A stretch of DNA of 5,808 bases. It comes from an uncultured Anaerolineae bacterium. GTDB lineage: Bacteria; Chloroflexota; Anaerolineae; Anaerolineales; UBA4823. The stretch spans positions 1 through 5,808 of the forward strand of contig CAKZNJ010000043.1 in NCBI GenBank assembly GCA_937129505.1. The letters are read 5' to 3'. The position numbers were made by a program, and so were the translations under genes. Under the pieces are notes generated by a model. It did no database searches. It was not told the DNA's origin and worked only from the letters and a program-made list of their open reading frames with translations. Shown here in pieces: positions 1-5,808 of the stretch; positions within the stretch are counted from its first letter, which is position 1; every line of letters starts with the position of its first letter.

Positions 1-2181
1 TATTCTGCCCCACCCCAGAGCGGCGAGGATGCAGCCCAAATTTCTTTTATTGCCGCCCTGCAAGACGACTCCAACATTACCCAGCGAGTGTTAATCGGGC
101 GCACTTCGCTGAGTGTGAACCCGATGACCCAATCCCTGTTGAGCATCTTGCGCAGTATGATCACCTACGAAGGAGAGGGGATCTTACTGGATGAAAATGG
201 TTTGATCTTATTCCACCCCCAAACCTCTCGCCTGATGGAAGCTTACGGCGGTCGCGCAGATGTGCGCGAGACTCTCTTCGATGAAACCGCCCCAGATGGC
301 ACTCGCCGCTTGGTGTATATCAAGTCTGCCCGCGGGCGACCGTGGACGATTGTGCTGAGCCTTCCCGCCCGCCAAGCCCAGCAACTCGCCATTAATATCG
401 CCGCGCCCATTCTCATCGCGATGGTGGTGCTGGTGGGAGCAGCAGTCGTCTACTTTCGCTATAACCTCGGCAAGATCACCTCGTCTTTACAGCTTTTAGC
501 CGAGCAGGCGACGAGCATTGCCCAGGGGCGTTTAGACAAAGTGGTGGAAGCAAAAGGGGAAGACGAAGAAGGTCGGCTTCGGACAGCCTTCGAAACCATG
601 CGCTTGAGCTTGAAAATGCGCCTGGATGAGCTTAACCGCTTGTTATGGGTCAGCCAAGGGGTTGCTTCGAGCCTCGATTTAAAACAAGCCGTTCGCCCCG
701 TGCTCGAGGCGGCGCTTTCGGTAGGGGCAGCCTCCGTCCGCATTGTCTTGACGCCGGGGGCTTTGCCCGGTCTGGATGCCGAGGAGAGCCGGCTGACTTG
801 TTACGCGGATGGTCATGCCGCCCAGCTTTACGCCGACTTAGATGAGCAGATTTTGACCGTTTGCCGCCAACAAGAGCGCATTGTCTTATCCCATCCATTT
901 CGGCCGCGTTTATTGACCTACCCGCCCCATGCCCCCATCCCCGAATCGCTGGTTGCCGTTGCGCTCAAGCTGGAAAACGAGATGGTTGGGGTTCTTTGGT
1001 TAGCATTTGATATAGGGCGCTCTTTCAGCGAAGAGGAAATTCGCTTTATCACTACGTTGGCAGGTCAAACCGCCCTAGCCGTGGCGAACGCGCGCCACTT
1101 CTTAACCGCAGAAATTGGACGGAAACGGCTGGAAGCCATTTTGACCTCCACCTCTGACCCTATTTTGGTCACCGACCCCAAGGGACAAGTTTCGCTGGCA
1201 AATCCCGCTGCACTGCGGGCGTTCTCTGGCGGCAAAGAGCTGATCACATCGCCAAAACAGATTCGTCTGCCTCAGGAGCTGAGCGAGCTGATGCGGGCAA
1301 CCAACGAAGGCGTCCATTCGATCGAACTCCCCTTGCCGGATGGCAAAATCTACTCGGCAACCGCCTCAACCGTTTATGCGGAGGGGCGAGCGGTCAATCG
1401 GGTGTGTTTCCTGCGCGACATCACCCATTTCAAGCAATTAGATGCGCTCAAGTCTGAATTCGTCGCCAACGTCTCTCACGACTTGCGCGCCCCTCTAACC
1501 CTGATGCGCGGCTATGCCACCATGCTGGAGATGGCCGGCTCCCTGAACGAACACCAACTGGGGTATGTACACAAAATTGTCTTATCGGTTGAGAACATGA
1601 CCCGCTTGGTCAACAATTTGCTCGATTTGGGACGCATTGAAGCGGGTGTAGGTTTACAGCTTGAACTAGTCACCCCCAAAGATCTGGTCGAGAAGGCGCT
1701 CAACGATGTCCAACTGCAAGCTACCCAAAAGCGCATCCAGCTTTCAGCCGATTTACCGACTGAAGGGTTGCCCCTCATCGAAGCCGACTCGGCGCTTCTC
1801 AATCAGGCTTTGCACAATCTGCTGGATAACGCCATCAAATTCACCGAAGCAGGCGGAAAAGTGCAAGTTGGTGTCCGCGTGAAAGGCGACCAACTGATTT
1901 TTGCGGTGCGGGATAACGGCATCGGGATTGCCCCCCTCGATCAGCCGCGTCTCTTCGACAAGTTTTATCGCGTTAAACGGCCGGGTTCAAAGAGCGGCGG
2001 CTCGGGCTTAGGGCTGGCAATCGTCAAGTCGGTTGCCGAACGGCACAACGGACGGGCATGGGTGGAGAGCCAACTGGGTCGCGGTTCGACCTTTTATATC
2101 TCATTGCCCATCCGCCAACCCCGCGAGTCTCAACCGTCTGCTGCTGGTTCTGGCGGTGCGGCGGTGTCCGCCGGCGATTGA
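1..2181 (+). CDS. Membrane sensor histidine kinase HK1 (Cache-like/HAMP/GAF/PAS/HisKA/HATPase), 5' end outside window
   Basis: The frame is open from base 1 with no stop, so the GTG at 88 is an internal Val codon and the true start lies upstream. Counting codons from base 1: residues 1-128 resemble the membrane-proximal half of a dCache-type extracytoplasmic sensor (GRTSLSVNPMTQ, then GEGILLDENGLILFHP). A membrane helix spans about 129-152 and a HAMP linker about 153-205 (IAQGRLD, then acidic GEDEEGRL). A GAF-like domain covers about 212-366 and a PAS-like domain about 377-475, ending in FLRDITHFKQ. The HisKA H-box is VSHDLRAPL with phospho-acceptor His493. The ATPase domain shows the N-box (HNLLDNAIKF, 605-614), G1 (DNGIGI, 638-643), F-box (LFDKFY) and G2 (GGSGLGLAI, 666-674). 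All catalytic boxes are intact, so it should autophosphorylate and pass phosphate to a response regulator, none of which is in the window. The last ~22 residues are a small-residue tail that overlaps HK2 antisense. Ligand unknown. Confidence 0.95.
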   Translation, partial: YSAPPQSGEDAAQISFIAALQDDSNITQRVLIGRTSLSVNPMTQSLLSILRSMITYEGEGILLDENGLILFHPQTSRLMEAYGGRADVRETLFDETAPDGTRRLVYIKSARGRPWTIVLSLPARQAQQLAINIAAPILIAMVVLVGAAVVYFRYNLGKITSSLQLLAEQATSIAQGRLDKVVEAKGEDEEGRLRTAFETMRLSLKMRLDELNRLLWVSQGVASSLDLKQAVRPVLEAALSVGAASVRIVLTPGALPGLDAEESRLTCYADGHAAQLYADLDEQILTVCRQQERIVLSHPFRPRLLTYPPHAPIPESLVAVALKLENEMVGVLWLAFDIGRSFSEEEIRFITTLAGQTALAVANARHFLTAEIGRKRLEAILTSTSDPILVTDPKGQVSLANPAALRAFSGGKELITSPKQIRLPQELSELMRATNEGVHSIELPLPDGKIYSATASTVYAEGRAVNRVCFLRDITHFKQLDALKSEFVANVSHDLRAPLTLMRGYATMLEMAGSLNEHQLGYVHKIVLSVENMTRLVNNLLDLGRIEAGVGLQLELVTPKDLVEKALNDVQLQATQKRIQLSADLPTEGLPLIEADSALLNQALHNLLDNAIKFTEAGGKVQVGVRVKGDQLIFAVRDNGIGIAPLDQPRLFDKFYRVKRPGSKSGGSGLGLAIVKSVAERHNGRAWVESQLGRGSTFYISLPIRQPRESQPSAAGSGGAAVSAGD

Positions 2182-3662
2182 ACCGGCAATCGGATCACCA
2201 TGCGACAGCCGCCCTCGGCAGAACTTTCCACCCAAATATCGCCCCCGTGCGCTCGAACGACAAGTTTACAAAAGGTCAACCCTAACCCAGAACCACGTTG
2301 CTTCGCTTCCTGAGCGGGCACCTGATAAAAACGCTCAAAGACCCGCTCACGGTCTGCAGGAGGAATCCCAGGTCCAGTGTCTTCAACCTTCAAAAGCAAG
2401 AGGGTTTCCTGCGGGGAAGAAGCCAGCAAGCGCACCTCGCCGCCTGGCGGAGTGAAGTTAATCGCATTATCCAACAAATTACGCAGCACCCGACTCATCT
2501 TTTCTTCATCGGCGAGCAGGGTGGGCAAGTTCGGCTCAAGATGGAGATGAAAGGTGAGCTGTTCAGCGTCACAACGCGGCTGATACTCATGGAAAATGGA
2601 AAGCAGCCAGTCGGAGACAGCGATTGGCTGTTTGTCTAACTCCACGCCGCTCTCTTCCATCCGGGTAATCTCCAACACCCGGTCGGTCAGTTTGAGCAAG
2701 CGGTTTGCCCCTTGGCAAGCGATCTCCACGGCGCGCTGTATCGTCTCCCGCAGGGGCGAGTCGTCCCTCTCAGCCGCCGCTGAAATCACTTCTAAAGCAC
2801 TCAGCACCGTCCCGATGGGCGAGCGCAGGTCATGCACCAGGGTTTCGGTCAGTAATTCGCGCTGGTGGCTTTGCATGGTCATTTTTTGAATGCGCTGTTC
2901 ACTTTGCTCAATTTGTTCACTGAGCAAGCGATTCTGAACCGCGATGGCAACTTGCCCCGCTAGGGTTTGTAAAAACTCTAAATCATCACTCGAAAAAGCG
3001 GTGTAAGGCGAATAAGAGAAAACGGCCAAACATCCCAACACACGCTCGGCAACCTGCAAAGGGACGCCCATCCAAGCGGAGAGCGGTTCCTCGCCGAGAG
3101 GCAGGCCGATCCGCTTGAGTTCTTGATGGGCTTGTTCAGGCAGGAGAATGGAGCGCCGCTCAAGGATCACGCGGTCGGTCAGGCGATTCGCCAGCGGCCG
3201 CACTGCCCAATAGACGATCTGCCCACCCTTGACCGCCATGGGATACCAAATTTGGTGATTGGCTTCGTCATACAGGGCAACATAAAAATTGTCCACCCCA
3301 AGCTGCTGACGCACGCGCTGTTGAATAGCAGCCAGGATCTCATCGAGGTGGGCTGCATTCTGCATTGCCTGACTGATGGCACTCAATGCGGAGAGTTGCT
3401 GGTTTCGCTGGCGCGCCTTGCGTTCATAATCGCGTAAACTGAGGGCGGTTTCCACTAACACAATGGATAGCACGGCAATGCCGCTGAGCCAGAACCTATC
3501 CTGCCGCTCAGAGAGCAGTAGAGCGGCGATCACCAGAAGCAGAAAGGAAGCCAGCAGGATGCGCCGCAAGGCTGGATAAGGCTCCTTGGCAGCTTGCTCC
3601 ATTTTGGCCACCTCAGGGTCTGCTGATAATGGAAGAGGGGTTCGGAAAGGAGAGCGCTTCAT
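2130..3662 (-). CDS. Membrane-anchored GAF sensor histidine kinase HK2
   Basis: 510 residues from the ATG at 3662. Two hydrophobic helices (about 34-50 and 57-75) are joined by a very short charged loop, so there is no real extracytoplasmic sensor and input is probably intracellular or within the membrane. A short helical linker leads to a GAF domain (about 95-245; NFYVALYDE at 125-133). HisKA has the H-box LVHDLRSPIG with His277. The ATPase domain has the N-box (RNLLDNAINF, 394-403), G1 (DTGPGI, 428-433), F-box (VFERFY, 441-446) and G2 (GSGLGLTF, 457-464), all intact. An Ala/Pro-rich tail of about 17 residues is encoded in the 52-bp overlap with HK1. It is the last of three packed minus-strand genes, 9 bases after the TPR gene. 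The start is uncertain: Met21 (3602) has a much better ribosome binding site than Met1, giving 490 residues without loss of any domain. The partner regulator is not visible; the ligand of the GAF domain cannot be read from sequence. Confidence 0.94.
   Translation of the reverse strand: MKRSPFRTPLPLSADPEVAKMEQAAKEPYPALRRILLASFLLLVIAALLLSERQDRFWLSGIAVLSIVLVETALSLRDYERKARQRNQQLSALSAISQAMQNAAHLDEILAAIQQRVRQQLGVDNFYVALYDEANHQIWYPMAVKGGQIVYWAVRPLANRLTDRVILERRSILLPEQAHQELKRIGLPLGEEPLSAWMGVPLQVAERVLGCLAVFSYSPYTAFSSDDLEFLQTLAGQVAIAVQNRLLSEQIEQSEQRIQKMTMQSHQRELLTETLVHDLRSPIGTVLSALEVISAAAERDDSPLRETIQRAVEIACQGANRLLKLTDRVLEITRMEESGVELDKQPIAVSDWLLSIFHEYQPRCDAEQLTFHLHLEPNLPTLLADEEKMSRVLRNLLDNAINFTPPGGEVRLLASSPQETLLLLKVEDTGPGIPPADRERVFERFYQVPAQEAKQRGSGLGLTFCKLVVRAHGGDIWVESSAEGGCRMVIRLPVQSPADTAAPPEPAADG
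2159..2173. repeat. GC-only perfect hairpin in the convergent HK1/HK2 overlap
   Basis: CGGCGG, loop TGT, CCGCCG: a six-pair, all-G:C stem with a three-base loop. It lies inside both coding regions at once, in the last codons of HK1 and of HK2. No T-run follows on either strand, so it is not a standard intrinsic terminator, although it could pause polymerase or protect 3' ends of mRNA. Confidence 0.6.
2175..2192. repeat. Inverted repeat spanning the HK1 stop codon
   Basis: CGATTG, loop AACCGG, CAATCG: a perfect six-base inverted repeat one base after the GC hairpin. The HK1 TGA (2179-2181) sits at the stem/loop border. It is short and could arise by chance, but the tandem placement exactly at a convergent gene end is suggestive of a 3'-end structure. 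Confidence 0.5.
3609..3614 (-). promoter_or_regulatory. Shine-Dalgarno GAGGTG for an internal HK2 start at Met21
   Basis: Reading the minus strand, GAGGTG is followed by six bases (GCCAAA) and then ATG at 3602-3600. Sequence and spacing are close to ideal. The annotated upstream ATG at 3662 has only an isolated GAG before it. Translation may therefore begin at Met21, or at both sites. Residues 1-20 carry no domain and precede the first membrane helix. Confidence 0.55.
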
Positions 3663-3671
3663 GGGCGTTGC

Positions 3672-5558
3672 TCAAGGAGTGGCGGTTCGGGCAGGAGTTG
3701 GAGAGGAAGCAGGGGGAGAGGGTGTGCGCTGAGCGGTGGGTGAGATGCGCATTGTCGCTGTAGGGGTAGGAGTGGCAAGGAAACTCTGAGCCGTACGCAA
3801 CCACGCCGGCGGCACAACTTCGGCATCAAGTTTCAGCAAGGCGCTCCAATCCCGCTGGACAAGGCTCTTGCGATCCAGAGCAAGATACACCTGACCGCGC
3901 CAATAGTGAAGGGCGGCTTTCTCAAGGTCGCTTTTGGCAAACTCTGCGGCGTAGTTGAACTGTTGTTCTGCCGACTCCAACCTGCCGGCGAGCAAAAGGG
4001 CACGACTCAGGGCAAGATGGTAGGCAAACCAGAGCGGACCCCGTTGGGCATTTGCCGTCTGAAAGAGAAGAGAGCGCGCTTCGCTCAGGTCATTAACCGC
4101 CTTTTGCCCCTCCCCAAGGTCGAGATAGAGACAAGCGCGGTACAGGCGGGCATCGGCATTGGTCTTTTCCAGCGTGATGGCGCGATCCAAGGCTTGCAGG
4201 GCTTTTTCTCTCTCTGCCGAGCCGGGCAGCTCAACAAACAAGGCATTGAGCAAGTCCTCTTGGGTGGCAAGACCCGCCAATGCCCTGCCATAGAGGCTGT
4301 AGGCAGCACTGTCCTTCTTCTGATAGTCCAAGTAAACGCCGAGGACTTCCTTGGCTTGCTCGATTTGACCGTTCAGCAGAGCAACCTCACCCAGCAAACG
4401 ATAAGCTTCTAAGAGAGTTCGATCCCGCTCATAGGCTTTCTGCGCTTCTTGATAAGCTCGCTCGAATTGAGCTTCTTTCAGGGCGATTTTGGCTCGAATC
4501 AGAGGTGGCAGAGGCGAGGAGGGTAAGAGCTCAGCTGCCTTTTCGACATCGCGCAAGGCGTTTGCTACTTCCCCTTTATTGAGATAAACCTGTGCTCGCT
4601 GCAAATAGGCTTCTGCCAAATTGGGATCGAGTTGGATGGCTTGATCTAAGTCCGCCAAGACATCGCTTTTGGGGTTGAGTGACAAATCTGCCTGGGCTCG
4701 GCCGACGAGAGCCGGGGCAAAGCGTGGCTCGATTTTTAAAGCAGTGCCATACGCTTCCAAGGCGCGGCGGGGGTCACCCATCTGGCGATAGGTTTCCGCA
4801 AGGTAATAGGGGATATCGGCAGCTTGCGGTTCCAGTTGCTGCGCCTGCTGGAAATACAAAATGGCGCTTTCCCATTCGCCTTGCTGGTAAGCCACCAGAC
4901 CTGCCCGAAAAGCTTCTGAGATTGGATGAGGGGTGTTCACATATAAGGGGGTGGGGGTATAGGTCGCTTCCAGCAACATCCAAAGGGGCGTCGGTTGGGC
5001 ATCTTCTTCTCCTGCCGCTGTAGGCGCGGCCACAAAACCGATATAGGTGGGCGTTGGGGTGAAGGTTGGCGGGGGGCCCGGCGTGCGGGTGGGCGGGACG
5101 TAGGTGGGAATAGCGCGGCGAGGCATGAAGAGGGCGTATCCGATAAGCGCAAAGACAAGTACCACCAATAGCACGGCGCTGAGCGCCAATCTTTTCAGGC
5201 GATGGGCTTTGCGGTTTGCCACTTCAAGCTGGGGCAAGACGATTTTGTCCTCCACCTTCCACTTGCGACGGGGGAGCGAGAGCGGGCGCGAGGGAGCCTC
5301 GCGCGGCCGCGCTCCCATCAGGATTAGCCCCTCCTTTGCTAGTTCATGATCGGGGTCGAGCCGCAAGACGGTTTCGAGACAGTAGCGTTTTTCTTTCGGC
5401 GTTTGGACGGCTGCGCTCATCCACAGCCAATAGGTGGGGTTGTTCTGATCGGAACGCAACAGGCGGGTTAGGATGTCACGGGCGCGCTCAAACTTCTCCT
5501 CGCGGATGGCATCGATCGCCTCCTGCAGCAATGTCTCGTTCGCCAATTCACCCCTCAA
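3672..5558 (-). CDS. Single-pass membrane TPR protein with TPR-like helices on both sides of the membrane
   Basis: 628 residues from a TTG start that overlaps the upstream stop. Residues 8-80 form TPR-like helix pairs (AIDAIREEKFERARDIL, then LETVLRLDPDHELAKEGL). A basic stretch (RRKWK, NRKAHRLKR) precedes one membrane helix at about 123-144, predicting the N-terminus inside and the C-terminus outside. Residues 151-210 are a Thr/Pro-rich linker (PPTRTPGPPPTFTPTPTY). From about 211 to 585 roughly ten TPR units follow, with typical signatures such as GLVAYQQGEWESAILYFQQA, YLAETYRQMGDPRRALEAY and AYLQRAQVYLNKGEVANAL. One unit near 416-465 carries an insertion. The last 35 residues are again Thr/Pro/Ser-rich. 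TPR arrays bind proteins or peptides, so a scaffold or adaptor role at the cell envelope is the safest call; no catalytic motif is seen. The likely operon partners are a probable membrane protease upstream and HK2 downstream. TTG at 5546, preceded by GAGGGG, is an alternative start that removes four residues. Function of the individual protein is not known. Confidence 0.93.
   Translation of the reverse strand: MRGELANETLLQEAIDAIREEKFERARDILTRLLRSDQNNPTYWLWMSAAVQTPKEKRYCLETVLRLDPDHELAKEGLILMGARPREAPSRPLSLPRRKWKVEDKIVLPQLEVANRKAHRLKRLALSAVLLVVLVFALIGYALFMPRRAIPTYVPPTRTPGPPPTFTPTPTYIGFVAAPTAAGEEDAQPTPLWMLLEATYTPTPLYVNTPHPISEAFRAGLVAYQQGEWESAILYFQQAQQLEPQAADIPYYLAETYRQMGDPRRALEAYGTALKIEPRFAPALVGRAQADLSLNPKSDVLADLDQAIQLDPNLAEAYLQRAQVYLNKGEVANALRDVEKAAELLPSSPLPPLIRAKIALKEAQFERAYQEAQKAYERDRTLLEAYRLLGEVALLNGQIEQAKEVLGVYLDYQKKDSAAYSLYGRALAGLATQEDLLNALFVELPGSAEREKALQALDRAITLEKTNADARLYRACLYLDLGEGQKAVNDLSEARSLLFQTANAQRGPLWFAYHLALSRALLLAGRLESAEQQFNYAAEFAKSDLEKAALHYWRGQVYLALDRKSLVQRDWSALLKLDAEVVPPAWLRTAQSFLATPTPTATMRISPTAQRTPSPPASSPTPARTATP
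3675..3779 (-). repeat. Thr/Pro/Ser-rich C-terminal tail of the TPR protein
   Basis: Residues 594-628 are low-complexity (ATPTPTATM at the start, ARTATP at the end) and no TPR helices remain. With the linker at 151-210, the TPR array is flanked on both sides by disordered Thr/Pro-rich sequence. No LPXTG motif or other recognised anchoring signal is present. Confidence 0.75.
4929..5108 (-). repeat. Thr/Pro-rich linker-coding segment of the TPR protein
   Basis: This encodes residues 151-210 of the TPR protein, a low-complexity stretch dominated by Thr and Pro (TPTPTY occurs, and TPTP recurs near residue 201). It joins the membrane helix to the extracytoplasmic TPR array and is likely extended and flexible. 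Such segments are frequent in surface proteins of Chloroflexota and could be O-glycosylated; glycosylation is inference only. Confidence 0.8.
5087..5108 (+). other. G-quadruplex-capable tract on the strand opposite the TPR gene's coding strand
   Basis: Four GGG runs lie at 5087-5089, 5091-5093, 5095-5097 and 5106-5108, with loops of 1, 1 and 8 bases; a further run of six G lies at 5071-5076. This is the template strand for the TPR gene. The G-richness follows from Pro (CCC/CCG) and Thr (ACC) codons in the linker, so a regulatory role is not required to explain it. Confidence 0.4.
5555..5558 (-). promoter_or_regulatory. TTGA stop/start overlap (translational coupling site)
   Basis: On the minus strand the four bases TTGA contain the TPR gene's TTG start (5558-5556) and the upstream membrane-protein gene's TGA stop (5557-5555). 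No purine-rich ribosome binding site precedes this TTG, so reinitiation by ribosomes finishing the upstream gene is the likely mode, analogous to the common ATGA overlap. The alternative TTG at 5546-5544 has GAGGGG four bases upstream, which is a closer spacing than usual. Confidence 0.55.
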
Positions 5559-5808
5559 CTAATGCTTAACAGGGGGACGGGGATAAAGACGAGGATAAAG
5601 AGCAGGATAGCAAACCAAGCGACCAGTCGGCGGGTTGGATCCAGCTCGGTAATTTGATCCAACGGCTCCGCATACTGGCGCCCGAGGGTGAAGACAAGCA
5701 ACGCCCAAATCCACCACCCATTCCAGAATAAGCCCAACAGCACCAAAGCGCCCAAGACGATGGGCAAAAGGCGGGGAGCGTTCTTGCCCAACAGGACATA
5801 GGTCACAT
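5555..5808 (-). CDS. C-terminal part of a polytopic membrane protein, probably site-2 protease (M50) family
   Basis: The frame is open to the window edge, so the GTG at 5806 is probably an internal Val and the gene begins outside. The visible 83 residues hold hydrophobic helices at about 12-29 and 30-42, a polar linker (RQYAEPLDQITELDPTRR), a last helix at about 61-79, and an end rich in Pro (FIPVPL). A hydrophobic segment, then a loop with PLD...LDPxRR, then a final helix ending in a Pro-Val-Pro-like motif is how I remember the C-terminus of many archaeal and bacterial site-2-protease-like M50 metalloproteases. The HExxH and NxxPxxxxDG catalytic motifs would lie upstream and cannot be checked here, so the family call is moderate. 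That it is a membrane protein is firm. Its TGA overlaps the TTG of the TPR gene, which points to translational coupling and one operon. If M50, it would cleave membrane-embedded substrates; none can be named. Confidence 0.6.
   Translation of the reverse strand, partial: VTYVLLGKNAPRLLPIVLGALVLLGLFWNGWWIWALLVFTLGRQYAEPLDQITELDPTRRLVAWFAILLFILVFIPVPLLSIS

Noticed and set aside
88..90. GTG as the start of HK1
   Set aside because: The frame is open back to base 1 and the residues before it continue the Cache-like sensor, so this is an internal Val codon.
2159..2200. Rho-independent terminator between the convergent kinases
   Set aside because: The hairpins are real, but no T-run follows on either strand.
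2033..2455. 140-codon plus-strand open frame crossing the HK1/HK2 junction
   Set aside because: It is out of frame with the HK1 ATPase domain and antisense to HK2, and its translation shows no family motif.
3906..4412. 168-codon plus-strand open frame
   Set aside because: It lies wholly antisense to the TPR array, whose repeat pattern is clear; it has no recognisable domain and is a shadow of the GC-biased coding strand.
5581..5609. Direct repeat GGATAAAGA with 12-base period
   Set aside because: It encodes the repeated FILV/FIPV hydrophobic pattern of the last membrane helix; two and a half short copies need no other explanation.
1..5808. CRISPR array, tRNA, rRNA, insertion sequence or attachment site
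   Set aside because: Four long reading frames with good domain matches cover nearly every base, and no spaced repeats, terminal inverted repeats or RNA-gene signatures were seen.

Overview
The window is almost entirely coding. It looks like a chromosomal piece from a Chloroflexota bacterium, probably Anaerolineae-like. That assignment is an inference from three things: moderately GC-rich DNA, multi-domain sensor kinases of the kind common in that group, and a membrane-anchored TPR protein with Thr-Pro-rich linkers, a style frequent there. No rRNA, tRNA, mobile element, integrase or CRISPR is visible.

Layout. On the plus strand, bases 1-2181 hold the 3' part of a large membrane sensor histidine kinase (HK1): extracytoplasmic Cache-like sensor, one membrane helix, HAMP, GAF, PAS, HisKA, HATPase. 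Its start lies before the window. On the minus strand, reading right to left, are three tightly packed genes that look like one operon. First comes the C-terminal part of a polytopic membrane protein, best matched to the tail of a site-2-protease (M50) family protein (5808-5555). Next is a single-pass TPR protein with TPR-like helices in the cytoplasm and a long TPR array outside the membrane (5558-3672). Last is a second sensor histidine kinase, HK2, with two membrane helices, GAF, HisKA and HATPase (3662-2130). The first two overlap through a TTGA start/stop; the second and third are 9 bases apart. HK1 and HK2 converge, and their 3' ends overlap by 52 bp on opposite strands. Two small hairpins sit in and just beyond this overlap.

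How they may work together (inference). The minus-strand genes could form an envelope-signalling unit: a membrane protease, an extracytoplasmic protein-interaction scaffold, and a membrane kinase that reads intracellular state through its GAF domain. No response regulator lies in the window for either kinase, so their outputs are unknown. There is no gene-free stretch longer than about 10 bases. No clear promoter or rho-independent terminator could be identified. I saw no convincing sign of a wholly new system. The points most worth a second look are the antisense-overlapping kinase tails with their hairpins, the start-site ambiguities, and the two-sided TPR protein beside a probable intramembrane protease.
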